From contig NC_088800.1 in NCBI RefSeq assembly GCF_011386835.1, positions 55,085,439 to 55,149,438 of the forward strand: a stretch of DNA of 64,000 bases, read 5' to 3'. This document shows positions 9,984-17,720 of this stretch, one piece after another. This stretch comes from Chrysemys picta bellii. Taxonomy: Eukaryota > Chordata > Testudines > Emydidae. The notes below the pieces were generated by a model. The model saw only the letters and a program-made list of their open reading frames with translations. It was not told the origin of the DNA and searched no databases. Positions within the stretch are counted from its first letter, which is position 1; every line of letters begins with the position of its first letter. Position numbers and translations under genes: made by a program.

Positions 9984-11405
9984 ATGCCCAACGCTCCCGG
10001 CTTCAAGCTGTGCGCCTCCTGCGCTAAACCTATGCCCACGAGCGACCCGCACGAATCTTGTCTGAAGTGCCTGGGAGAGTCACACCAGACAGACAAGTGT
10101 AAAATCTGTAAGGCCTTTCGTCCGAGAACGAAGAAGGAGCGGGACTTTCGGCTCAGGCAACTTCTGATGGAGGTGGCTCTTAGCCCGGACGCTCCTTCCA
10201 CGAGCAAGGCCCCGGCACCTAGCACCTCGGTGCGCAGTGCCCCGGCGGCACCGGCTGCGACGACCACGCGAGTGGCGTCAGACAAGCCTCCCCGGCACCG
10301 GACCTCGTCGGCACCGCAGACACAGCAAGTGCCTCGGCGCCGGTCCTTATCCCCAGGGCATAAAAAAGCCCATAAGACGGGGACATCAGTGCCGAAGACG
10401 CCAGCTCCCCCAGTGTCGGGGGTAGAGCCGCGTCCACCGGTGGAGCAACGGAAACAGTTGCCTCCGGCACCGTCGACTCCGGCGCCGAGGCCGTTGAGTC
10501 CGGTGCAAATAGCGTCTCCCCCCAGGCCGGCGGTGATACAGTGCCTCCCGTCGACTCCAGAGACCTTCGCGGCGGCGAGAGACTTAATAGCTCTCACGGA
10601 GCCGGCACCGCCTCAGCCACCGGCACCGACTGCACCGTTGACTCGCCCGGTCCAGTCGAGGGGGAAACCTGCTTTGATGCGCCCACCATCACAGGGGCTG
10701 GAACCTCGGCACCGGTCCAGGTCCCGAAGCAGGTCCCGGCGCCGAATATCGTCTCGGCACCGGTCGTACTCGCGGCCAAGATCTACTTCGCGGCACCGCT
10801 CTTCGTCTCGGCACCGCTATGATCGTCGGCACCGATCAACGTCGAGACGTAGTTCTCGGCACCGCTACGGTCGGCGCTCGACGTCGAGGGGTCGCTCCCG
10901 GCACCGGGCATACACCGTGCGGCACCGCAACCCACCGGGATGGTTTCATCTCTCTCGGCACCGCCATGGCCGTCTAGATCGGTGTCTCGCTCCTCGGAGG
11001 ACTTGTCGAGATCGGCATACCCCCCTCAAGGGCGCGCCGATGAACAAAATTTCGGCCACTGGCAGGAGATGGCAGAGGACCAATCTCATGGACCATCTCA
11101 CTGGTCGTTTTGGACCCCGTGGGCATACCACCAAGAACAAGGGGCTCCAATACCATCGACCTCTCGCTCGGGTCACTCAGTTAGAAGGGCCCCAGAATCC
11201 ACCATCTCTCGGCCTCCGCCAGGAGGCATGGAGGCTTCGGTGTCCACGCCACCCGACACCAGGGACCCAAGTGCAGGTGATGCCCCGGCCCAAGAGCAAG
11301 GGGATCGGGACCCCCCCTTGGATCCGGTACCACCGGAGGCATCCTCTTCCTCCTCTCCGGACGAGGCAGTGGCGGGCACTTCATGTACGGGTCCCCCTCC
11401 GATAG
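9984..11405 (+). CDS. gag: DIRS Gag-like protein, N-terminal frame
   Basis: The 473-residue frame begins MPNAPGFKLCASC and opens with a cysteine cluster (C-x2-C repeated, with a nearby His, residues about 10-45) that resembles a small zinc-binding module. A long Pro/Ala/Ser/Thr-rich stretch follows, then an Arg/Ser-rich region (about residues 240-310) with repeated SRHR and SRSR units encoded by a recurring CGGCACCG word. Gag-like proteins of DIRS elements package the RNA. After about position 10,970 the sense of the frame appears to pass to the overlapping frame that starts upstream of 10,940, so the last 140 or so residues are probably out-of-frame translation. No host function is implied. 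Confidence 0.7.
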   Translation: MPNAPGFKLCASCAKPMPTSDPHESCLKCLGESHQTDKCKICKAFRPRTKKERDFRLRQLLMEVALSPDAPSTSKAPAPSTSVRSAPAAPAATTTRVASDKPPRHRTSSAPQTQQVPRRRSLSPGHKKAHKTGTSVPKTPAPPVSGVEPRPPVEQRKQLPPAPSTPAPRPLSPVQIASPPRPAVIQCLPSTPETFAAARDLIALTEPAPPQPPAPTAPLTRPVQSRGKPALMRPPSQGLEPRHRSRSRSRSRRRISSRHRSYSRPRSTSRHRSSSRHRYDRRHRSTSRRSSRHRYGRRSTSRGRSRHRAYTVRHRNPPGWFHLSRHRHGRLDRCLAPRRTCRDRHTPLKGAPMNKISATGRRWQRTNLMDHLTGRFGPRGHTTKNKGLQYHRPLARVTQLEGPQNPPSLGLRQEAWRLRCPRHPTPGTQVQVMPRPKSKGIGTPPWIRYHRRHPLPPLRTRQWRALHVRVPLR

Positions 11406-12367
11406 ATCTTCGGGCTCACCAGGATCTCCTGCGTAGGATGGCCCGTAATATGGACCTGCAGGCGGAGGAGATAGTGGAGGTGCACGACCCGATCGTGAAC
11501 ATCCTTGGAGCAGATGCCCCATCGAGGGTGGCGTTACCTCTGATCCGCACGATCCAATCGAATGCGGATACGATATGGCAAACTCCTGCCTCCATTCCAC
11601 CCACAGCGAGAGGGGTGGAAAGAAAATACTTTGTCCCCTCTAAGGACTATGGGTACTTGTACACCCACCCCCAACCGTGCTCACTGGTGGTGGAATCAGT
11701 GAATGCACGAGAGCGCCACGGCCAGCAGGCTGCAGCGCCTAAATCAAAAGAGGCTAAGCGGCTCGACCTGTTTGGCCGTAAGGTCTACTCAGCCGGAGGG
11801 CTACAACTGAGAGCGGCGAACCAACAGGCGTTACTGAGCCGCTATAATTTCAACTCCTGGAACTCTATGGGGAAGTTTAAGGAGTTGATTCCCCAAGAGT
11901 CCAGGGAAGAGTTTGGAGCCATGGTAGAGGAGGGCAAGAAGGTGGCTCGGACCTCCTTGCAGGCCTCCTTGGACATTGCAGACTCAGCGGCGAGGACCCT
12001 GGCTTCGGGCATCGCTATGCGCAGGATCTCCTGGCTTCAGGTTTCGGGTTTGCCTCCGGAGCTGCAGCAAACCCTACAAGATCTGCCTTTTGAGGGGCAT
12101 GGATTGTTCTCGGATAAGACGGACTCCCGCCTGCAGAGCCTCAAGGACTCGAGAACAATCATGCGCTCCCTGGGGATGCATGTTGTGGGCCCCCAGCGCA
12201 GGCCATTTAGGCCGCAACCTCAGCGCTTCTACCCCCCCCCGCCTCGTCAGAGACAAGACTCGACCCGGAGGCGAGGGCGAGGTGGTAGAAGAAGGTGGAC
12301 CGGCCCTCAACCCGGCCAGAACCAGGGGCCACCTCGACCACCTTCAGGCCCCAGGCAGAACTTTTGA
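10940..12367 (+). CDS. gag: DIRS Gag-like protein, C-terminal frame
   Basis: This frame of 475 codons overlaps the previous one by 466 bases in a different frame. Its beginning continues the Arg/Ser-rich character (SRSVSRSSEDLSR), which is why I read it as the continuation of gag and not as a separate gene. The middle (about residues 150-400) is an ordinary globular-looking region, and the C-terminus is rich in Arg, Pro and Gln (RRRGRGGRRRW), likely nucleic-acid binding. The listed start is simply the first ATG in the frame. A natural 1-nt indel or a programmed frameshift near 10,965-10,980 would explain the split; the sequence alone does not decide which. Confidence 0.65.
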   Translation: MVSSLSAPPWPSRSVSRSSEDLSRSAYPPQGRADEQNFGHWQEMAEDQSHGPSHWSFWTPWAYHQEQGAPIPSTSRSGHSVRRAPESTISRPPPGGMEASVSTPPDTRDPSAGDAPAQEQGDRDPPLDPVPPEASSSSSPDEAVAGTSCTGPPPIDLRAHQDLLRRMARNMDLQAEEIVEVHDPIVNILGADAPSRVALPLIRTIQSNADTIWQTPASIPPTARGVERKYFVPSKDYGYLYTHPQPCSLVVESVNARERHGQQAAAPKSKEAKRLDLFGRKVYSAGGLQLRAANQQALLSRYNFNSWNSMGKFKELIPQESREEFGAMVEEGKKVARTSLQASLDIADSAARTLASGIAMRRISWLQVSGLPPELQQTLQDLPFEGHGLFSDKTDSRLQSLKDSRTIMRSLGMHVVGPQRRPFRPQPQRFYPPPPRQRQDSTRRRGRGGRRRWTGPQPGQNQGPPRPPSGPRQNF

Positions 12368-14339
12368 AGGTGCGGTCGAGGACGGCGCCCCAGTCATCCC
12401 CCAGGATCCAGCCCCCTCCTTTCGGGATCGCCTCTCCCACTTCCACCGTGCTTGGTCCCTTATAACTTCGGACCGTTGGGTCCTCCGCACGGTGGAGAGG
12501 GGATACGCTATCCAGTTTTCTTCTATCCCCCCCTCCTCCCCCCCTTCCCCGTCCCTCTTCAGGGACCCTTCTCACGAGCAACTTCTTATACAGGAAGTTT
12601 CTACGCTCCTCGCTATGGGGGCCATAGAGGAGGTTCCAGTGGAATTAAGGGGCAGGGGATTCTACTCCCGTTATTTCCTCATCCCCAAGTCCAAAGGAGG
12701 TCTGCGACCCATCTTGGACTTGCGCGGACTCAACAAATTCGTAGTAAAGTTGAAGTTCCGCATGGTCTCTCTGGGGGCCATTATCCCTTCCCTCGATCCT
12801 GGAGACTGGTTTGCCGCCCTCGACATGAAAGACGCATACTTTCACATCGCAATTTACCCGCCTCACAGACGCTTCCTGCGATTCCTAGTAAGCAAAGTGC
12901 ACTATCAATTTGCAGTCCTTCCCTTCGGCCTATCCTCGGCCCCAAGAGTGTTCACGAAATGTATGGCTGTTGTGGCAGCGTACCTTCGTCGGCAAGGGAT
13001 ACAGGTGTTCCCGTACCTAGACGACTGGCTGGTACGCGGTCGTACCAAGGAACAAGTTCGCGCTCACGTCCACATAATAGTGCGCACATTCAACAAGTTG
13101 GGTATCCTACTCAACAAGGACAAATCCACTCTAGAGCCTACCCAGAGAATAGAATTCATCGGTGCGGTTCTAGACTCCAGACGCGCACAAGCCGTCCTGC
13201 CAGACAATCGCTTTTGCACCATCACGAGCCTCATCCAGGGACTCAAGACCTTCCCAACTACCACGGTGAGGTCGTGCCTTACCCTCCTGGGTCACATGGC
13301 TTCATGCACGTACGTAACCAGGCATGCCAGACTTCGGCTTCGCCCACTCCAGACCTGGGTGTCATCAATATACCGCCCACATCGGGACAGCCTGAATATG
13401 GTGGTCACAATCCCGAACTCGGTCCTGACCTCCCTCACATGGTGGCTAGATCACAATGTGGTTTGCGAGGGGATGCCGTTTCACGCCCCACAACCCTCTC
13501 TGCACCTGGTCACAGACGCTTCATCCCTGGGTTGGGGCGCCCATCTCAACGAGCACCATACCCAGGGCCTGTGGACTGCACCTCAGCTAGCCCTACACAT
13601 CAATGTTCGGGAACTGATGGCGGTGCGCCTGGCGTGCCAGGCATTTCTCAATCTCCTACGTGGCCGCTGTGTGTTAGTTCTCACCGACAACACCACGGCC
13701 ATGTTTTACATCAACAAGCAAGGAGGAGCACGTTCGTCAATTCTATGCCAAGAGGCCATTCGCCTGTGGGACTTCTGCATCGCCCACTCAATCCATCTCA
13801 CGGCATCGTTCCTCCCTGGAGTCCAGAACACTCTGGCGGACCGGCTCAGCAGGTCCTTTCAAACGCACGAGTGGTCTATCCGTCCGGACATTATACATTC
13901 CGTCTTCCAGAAGTGGGGGTTTCCCCACATAGACCTGTTTGCATCTCGAGACAACAGGAAGTGCCACGTGTTCTGCTCCCTGCAAGGTCGAGCTCCGGGC
14001 TCCCTCTCGGATGCGTTTCTCCTTCCCTGGAAAGACCACCTGTTTTATGCCTTCCCTCCGTTTCCTCTGGTCCACAAGGTACTGCTCAAATTGCGCAGAG
14101 ACCAGGCACAGGTAATTCTGATCGCTCCAGCGTGGCCGAGACAACATTGGTACACCACGCTGTTGGAACTCTCGGTTCGGACACCGATCCCGCTTCCGTT
14201 GTATCCGGATCTCATCACGCAGAACCACGGCCGGCTGCGTCACCCCGACCTGCAATCACTCCACCTCACGGCGTGGCTGCTCCATGGTTCACCCAGGCAG
14301 AGCAACAGTGTTCTCACTCTGTCCAACAGATTCTGCTGA
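11976..14339 (+). CDS. pol: DIRS reverse transcriptase-RNase H-methyltransferase-like
   Basis: The open frame is 787 codons, of which the first 130 or so overlap gag and are probably not the true start. Recognisable order: RT palm and fingers from about 12,600 (GLRPILDLRGLN; DMKDAYFHI; FGLSSAPRVFTK), the catalytic YLDD at 13,014-13,025, then RNase H from about 13,500 (LVTDASSLGWG, NVRELMAV, VLTDNTTAMFYIN, NTLADRLSR) with the expected D-E-D-D series. A region resembling the DIRS methyltransferase-like domain follows (HIDLFASRDN, SDAFLLPW, APAWPRQHW; about 13,920-14,180). DIRS elements use this protein to copy their RNA. All catalytic acidic residues looked for are present. It overlaps the recombinase frame almost completely. 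Confidence 0.9.
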   Translation: MQTQRRGPWLRASLCAGSPGFRFRVCLRSCSKPYKICLLRGMDCSRIRRTPACRASRTREQSCAPWGCMLWAPSAGHLGRNLSASTPPRLVRDKTRPGGEGEVVEEGGPALNPARTRGHLDHLQAPGRTFEGAVEDGAPVIPQDPAPSFRDRLSHFHRAWSLITSDRWVLRTVERGYAIQFSSIPPSSPPSPSLFRDPSHEQLLIQEVSTLLAMGAIEEVPVELRGRGFYSRYFLIPKSKGGLRPILDLRGLNKFVVKLKFRMVSLGAIIPSLDPGDWFAALDMKDAYFHIAIYPPHRRFLRFLVSKVHYQFAVLPFGLSSAPRVFTKCMAVVAAYLRRQGIQVFPYLDDWLVRGRTKEQVRAHVHIIVRTFNKLGILLNKDKSTLEPTQRIEFIGAVLDSRRAQAVLPDNRFCTITSLIQGLKTFPTTTVRSCLTLLGHMASCTYVTRHARLRLRPLQTWVSSIYRPHRDSLNMVVTIPNSVLTSLTWWLDHNVVCEGMPFHAPQPSLHLVTDASSLGWGAHLNEHHTQGLWTAPQLALHINVRELMAVRLACQAFLNLLRGRCVLVLTDNTTAMFYINKQGGARSSILCQEAIRLWDFCIAHSIHLTASFLPGVQNTLADRLSRSFQTHEWSIRPDIIHSVFQKWGFPHIDLFASRDNRKCHVFCSLQGRAPGSLSDAFLLPWKDHLFYAFPPFPLVHKVLLKLRRDQAQVILIAPAWPRQHWYTTLLELSVRTPIPLPLYPDLITQNHGRLRHPDLQSLHLTAWLLHGSPRQSNSVLTLSNRFC

Positions 14340-15340
14340 GCAGTAGGAAGCCCTCAACACGGACCACATACTTGGCCAAGTGGAAGCGGTTCTCCTGTTG
14401 GTGCGAACAGCGAGCCACGTCCCCGTTGCACGCACCTATCCCTCTCATTTTGGAATATCTCCTCTCCCTAAAACAGCAAGGGTTGGCGATATCTTCAATT
14501 AGAGTTCACCTGGCCGCTATATCGGCCTTCCATCCAGGGGAACTCGCGTCCTCGGTATTCTCTAACCCGATGGTCGTTAGATTCCTCAAGGGCTTAGACC
14601 GGATGTACCCACAACAACGTCACCCCGTTCCGACGTGGGACCTCAACCTGGTTCTCTCCAAGCTCACAGGTCCTCCATTCGAGCCACTGGCCACCTGTTC
14701 ACTTCTGTACCTGTCCTGGAAGACAGCCTTCCTCGTAGCCATCACCTCAGCAAGGCGCGTTTCTGAACTCAGGGCGCTTACATCCGAGCCCCCTTACACA
14801 GTTTTCCATAAGGATAAAGTGCAGCTCCGCCCACATCCTGCCTTTCTCCCTAAGGTGGTTTCTCCATTTCATATCAACCAGGATATATTTCTCCCGGTTT
14901 TTCACCCTAAACCACATGCTTCTCGCCAGGATCAACGTTTGCATTCCCTGGACGTACGCAGGGCCCTGGCCTTCTACATTGACCGCACAAGGCCCTTTAG
15001 AAAGACGACGCAACTCTTCGTTGCAGTGGCTGACCGAATGAAAGGCTCACCGGTCTCCTCACAACGCCTATCCTCCTGGATTACGTCTTGCATCCGGACT
15101 TGCTATGACCTGGCAGGTGTCTCAGCACCGCACCTCACCGCTCACTCCACGAGGGCCCAAGCGTCCTCGACGGCTTTCCTGGCGCAAGTTCCGATCCAGG
15201 ACATTTGTAGAGCTGCGGTTTGGTCGTCAGTCCACACGTTTACAGAACACTATGCACTAGTGCAGCAGTCCAGGGACGATGCTGCCTTTGGATCAGCGGT
15301 TTTGCACACAGCAATGTCTCACTCCGACCCCACCGCCTAA
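12452..15340 (+). CDS. DIRS tyrosine recombinase frame
   Basis: The frame stays open for 962 codons, but family features are confined to about 14,320-15,340. There an N-terminal SAM-like region (SSRKPSTRTTYLAKWKRF) is followed by the catalytic core with the first Arg in TSARRVSELRAL (14,753-14,758), the HxxR box HSTR (15,143-15,154) and the likely nucleophile Tyr in FTEHYALV (15,251-15,253). Tyrosine recombinases integrate the circular DIRS DNA. The upstream 620 or so codons run across the RT gene in another frame and probably include non-translated sequence, so the real start is uncertain. The stop codon lies 16 bp before the internal complementary region, as expected for this element type. 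Confidence 0.88.
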   Translation: MVPYNFGPLGPPHGGEGIRYPVFFYPPLLPPFPVPLQGPFSRATSYTGSFYAPRYGGHRGGSSGIKGQGILLPLFPHPQVQRRSATHLGLARTQQIRSKVEVPHGLSGGHYPFPRSWRLVCRPRHERRILSHRNLPASQTLPAIPSKQSALSICSPSLRPILGPKSVHEMYGCCGSVPSSARDTGVPVPRRLAGTRSYQGTSSRSRPHNSAHIQQVGYPTQQGQIHSRAYPENRIHRCGSRLQTRTSRPARQSLLHHHEPHPGTQDLPNYHGEVVPYPPGSHGFMHVRNQACQTSASPTPDLGVINIPPTSGQPEYGGHNPELGPDLPHMVARSQCGLRGDAVSRPTTLSAPGHRRFIPGLGRPSQRAPYPGPVDCTSASPTHQCSGTDGGAPGVPGISQSPTWPLCVSSHRQHHGHVLHQQARRSTFVNSMPRGHSPVGLLHRPLNPSHGIVPPWSPEHSGGPAQQVLSNARVVYPSGHYTFRLPEVGVSPHRPVCISRQQEVPRVLLPARSSSGLPLGCVSPSLERPPVLCLPSVSSGPQGTAQIAQRPGTGNSDRSSVAETTLVHHAVGTLGSDTDPASVVSGSHHAEPRPAASPRPAITPPHGVAAPWFTQAEQQCSHSVQQILLSSRKPSTRTTYLAKWKRFSCWCEQRATSPLHAPIPLILEYLLSLKQQGLAISSIRVHLAAISAFHPGELASSVFSNPMVVRFLKGLDRMYPQQRHPVPTWDLNLVLSKLTGPPFEPLATCSLLYLSWKTAFLVAITSARRVSELRALTSEPPYTVFHKDKVQLRPHPAFLPKVVSPFHINQDIFLPVFHPKPHASRQDQRLHSLDVRRALAFYIDRTRPFRKTTQLFVAVADRMKGSPVSSQRLSSWITSCIRTCYDLAGVSAPHLTAHSTRAQASSTAFLAQVPIQDICRAAVWSSVHTFTEHYALVQQSRDDAAFGSAVLHTAMSHSDPTA

Positions 15341-15355
15341 GTTGGGCTTGGGAGT

Positions 15356-15457
15356 CACCTAATGGAATGGATATGAGCAAGCACTCGAAGAAGAAAAGAC
15401 GGTTACTCACCGTTGTAACTGTTGTTCTTCGAGATGTGTTGCTCATATCCATTCCAA
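15356..15457. repeat. DIRS internal complementary region
   Basis: The first half (15356-15395) is the reverse complement of the left outer end (about 9595-9636). The second half (15395-15457) is the reverse complement of the right outer end (about 15,640-15,702). Together they bridge the two ends. In the DIRS replication model this region templates circle closure and restores missing end sequence. The arrangement fixes the outer boundaries of the element near 9595 and 15,702. Confidence 0.88.
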
Positions 15458-15492
15458 ACCCGCCCTCCGTCCCCACTGTCGGAGTAGCCGGC

Positions 15493-15660
15493 AAGAAGGA
15501 ACTGAGGGGGCGCCGGGTCGGCTGGGGTATATATTCAGCGCCATGAAGGCGCCACTCTAGGGGGCTCCACAGCCGACCCGCCGGTGTTGCTAGGGTAAAA
15601 ATCTTCCGACGATCGTGCACGCGGCGCGCACACACCTAATGGAATGGATATGAGCAACAC
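15493..15660 (-). repeat. DIRS right inverted terminal repeat
   Basis: Reverse complement of the left terminal repeat (9610-9777). Beyond it lies the right-specific outer end (to 15,702) that matches the second half of the internal complementary region. Confidence 0.9.
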
Positions 15661-16264
15661 ATCTCGAAGAACAACAGTTACAACGGTGAGTAACCGTCTT
15701 TTTCAAGATCTGAACTCTTTTGTATGTAGAAGGCTGAGCTTTCTCATTGACCAACCTGTGAGTTTGGGATGACTGAATGTCAGCATTTTCTGATCTAACT
15801 GCAAAACCCACTTCAACCAAGTCTTCCCATAATAACTCAACTCACACATCTGGTCCCAGTTGACTACAGGAAAGAATTACATATCTTTGTATACTCTAGT
15901 TTTTGTGAAACATTTGGATTCCATTGTGATGAGTGCCATGTAAGAATCGAGATTTGGGCAACTGTGGGCAATATGATAAAGTCCAAGGATAACATTTTTG
16001 CTCCCCCAGTCTTAAAATTCCTCACTTTCTATTAGAGCTGGTGTTTCCAGTCCTAGAGGACAGTGGGGAGTGCTTGGCTGACTCTGTTAATGTCTGCCGT
16101 GATATGGTTCCAAACAGTAAATTGACCTTCAACACGCATGTCCTGAAACATCACTCATAGCTGTCCCTTCAGTTCTAAGCCTTTGTGTCTCAGTGAGAAG
16201 CAACAGCTGCTGGGCAGCTTATATTTTATTTTTAATAGGACTGCAGCTTTTTAAATAATGGCTT

Positions 16265-16440
16265 GAACAAAGGGCCAGGAATCAGCAGCTCCAGAGTTCC
16301 AATTCCTATGCTGACATAAACTTCCTGTGTGCCCTTTGGCAAGTTCTAATCTCTCCTCTTATAAGATGAGGATAATTCTTGCTTCCGTCATAGGGGTGTT
16401 GAGAAGACAGATTAGTTGACTTTTGTAAAGTGCCATGTCA
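16265..16440 (+). repeat. MIR-like SINE
   Basis: The order of CAGGAATCAGCAGC, a CTTTGGCAAGT...CTCTCC block, and GATGAGGATAATTCTTGCT...GTTGAGAAGACAGATTAG follows the MIR consensus in sense orientation. The copy is strongly diverged. Confidence 0.55.
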
Positions 16441-17671
16441 CTGTAAGTAGAAATGCCTAGAAAACACACTGCCTGCTTTCTTATTGCATAAATGACTCAA
16501 GTGATTTTATATTTTTATCTGTATCTGTAAACAGTTAGTTATAAAAATGTACTACTCAAGAAACAAAGCCGAGCAGAGGCAACTGGGCACTAGAAATGTA
16601 TTTAATCTGCTAACCATGGTAATCCATTAACAAGATACAAATAGTGCATTGCTCTTTTCTACATGCCTTATTTCTGGAAATCACTCAGGGCCTAGCAACA
16701 GCAATCTTCTTACTGCAATGAAATTGGTTGGTACGACAAACAGTGCTAGGCCTGATTAAATTTCTAATATGCTAGTGCATCAATCATAATGAGGACTGCT
16801 TGAACAGTGGTTAACTAATCCAGAGTAATTTGTGGCCTAGCAGTAACAGATATTTTCCTACAGTAAATGGCAAAAAATTGTTGCTGGGAATTTAGTTTCC
16901 TCAATGGGATTAACCTTCTGGTGTCTAGTCAAACCACAGGATGTACTTGGACAACTTAAAAATGATTGTGATTCTTATTTTTTTTTTTTTTTTAATGTTG
17001 CAGGATTTCCATCTTTCCCCTTTGTCAGCATTTGAGTATGCAATCACAATTCATAGATGTGTTCCTCTTTGCACAATCACTGCTGGTCAGAGGAGACCTC
17101 TGCGGTTTAACTCCAGCTGACTCCTGGAGAAACTGGTTGCTGTACTAGATACTAGAAATGTTGTCTTTGGAATATCCTTATTCTGAAATCAGTTGTAGGC
17201 ATACATCTCTGAATGTGTCCAGTTGGCCTGTTTTTGTTTAATGTTGGCCTTACTAAGTATCTAGTCCAACCAGATGATTAACAGTTTACTCCTCTACCAT
17301 TTAGGAATTAAAGATCACCTCTAGTTTGTACTGAGACAAGGAAGTGTTCCTTCCCAGGATCTTGAACAGGATGGGAAGGTCCACAAATATCTACCCTTAG
17401 CAATCATAGGAAACCTTCCACCTGTTCCCAACGAAGGAGAGCAATAAAAGGTCAGGTCACTGCTTCATCAGGTCCAGTCTTCTATTTCTGGCTGTGGTTG
17501 TTTTATATTTTTATGGGAAGTGTCATACCCCTATGATGTATCTGGCCAACTGCAACACTGTACATGTAGGTTTGGAGGAGACACAATCATGTGAGGAAAC
17601 AAATTTCTAGCTGCCATACTGGAGTGACAATAACACCTTCCCATGATATCTTGGAAAGCCTTGTCACATCC

Positions 17672-17679
<8 letters not shown>

Positions 17680-17715
<36 letters not shown>
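17680..17715. repeat. (TA)n microsatellite
   Basis: An uninterrupted alternating TA run of about 36 bp within HMOX2 intron 1. Confidence 0.95.

Positions 17716-17720
<5 letters not shown>

Larger units (their letters stand above)
9595..15702 (+). mobile_element. Full-length DIRS-type retrotransposon
   Basis: This is a tyrosine-recombinase retrotransposon. It carries inverted terminal repeats (about 9610-9777 and 15493-15660), an internal complementary region (15356-15457) matching both outer ends, and coding frames for a Gag-like protein, reverse transcriptase-RNase H-methyltransferase-like protein and tyrosine recombinase. DIRS elements replicate through a circular intermediate and integrate by recombination, so no target duplication is expected and none is visible. 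The two terminal repeats read the same over about 165 bp, and their conceptual translations are identical over 49 residues, so the insertion looks recent. It sits in the sense orientation in HMOX2 intron 1. One frame change in gag is the only clear defect. Confidence 0.93.

Noticed and set aside
9935..10597. 220-codon - strand frame
   Set aside because: Antisense shadow of the DIRS gag frame in GC-rich DNA; Gly/Ala-rich and without motifs.
11181..11600. 139-codon - strand frame
   Set aside because: Antisense to the second gag frame; no motif.
15240..15635. 131-codon - strand frame and its twin at 9632-9835
   Set aside because: Both are translations of the DIRS inverted terminal repeat. The shared peptide proves repeat identity, not a gene.
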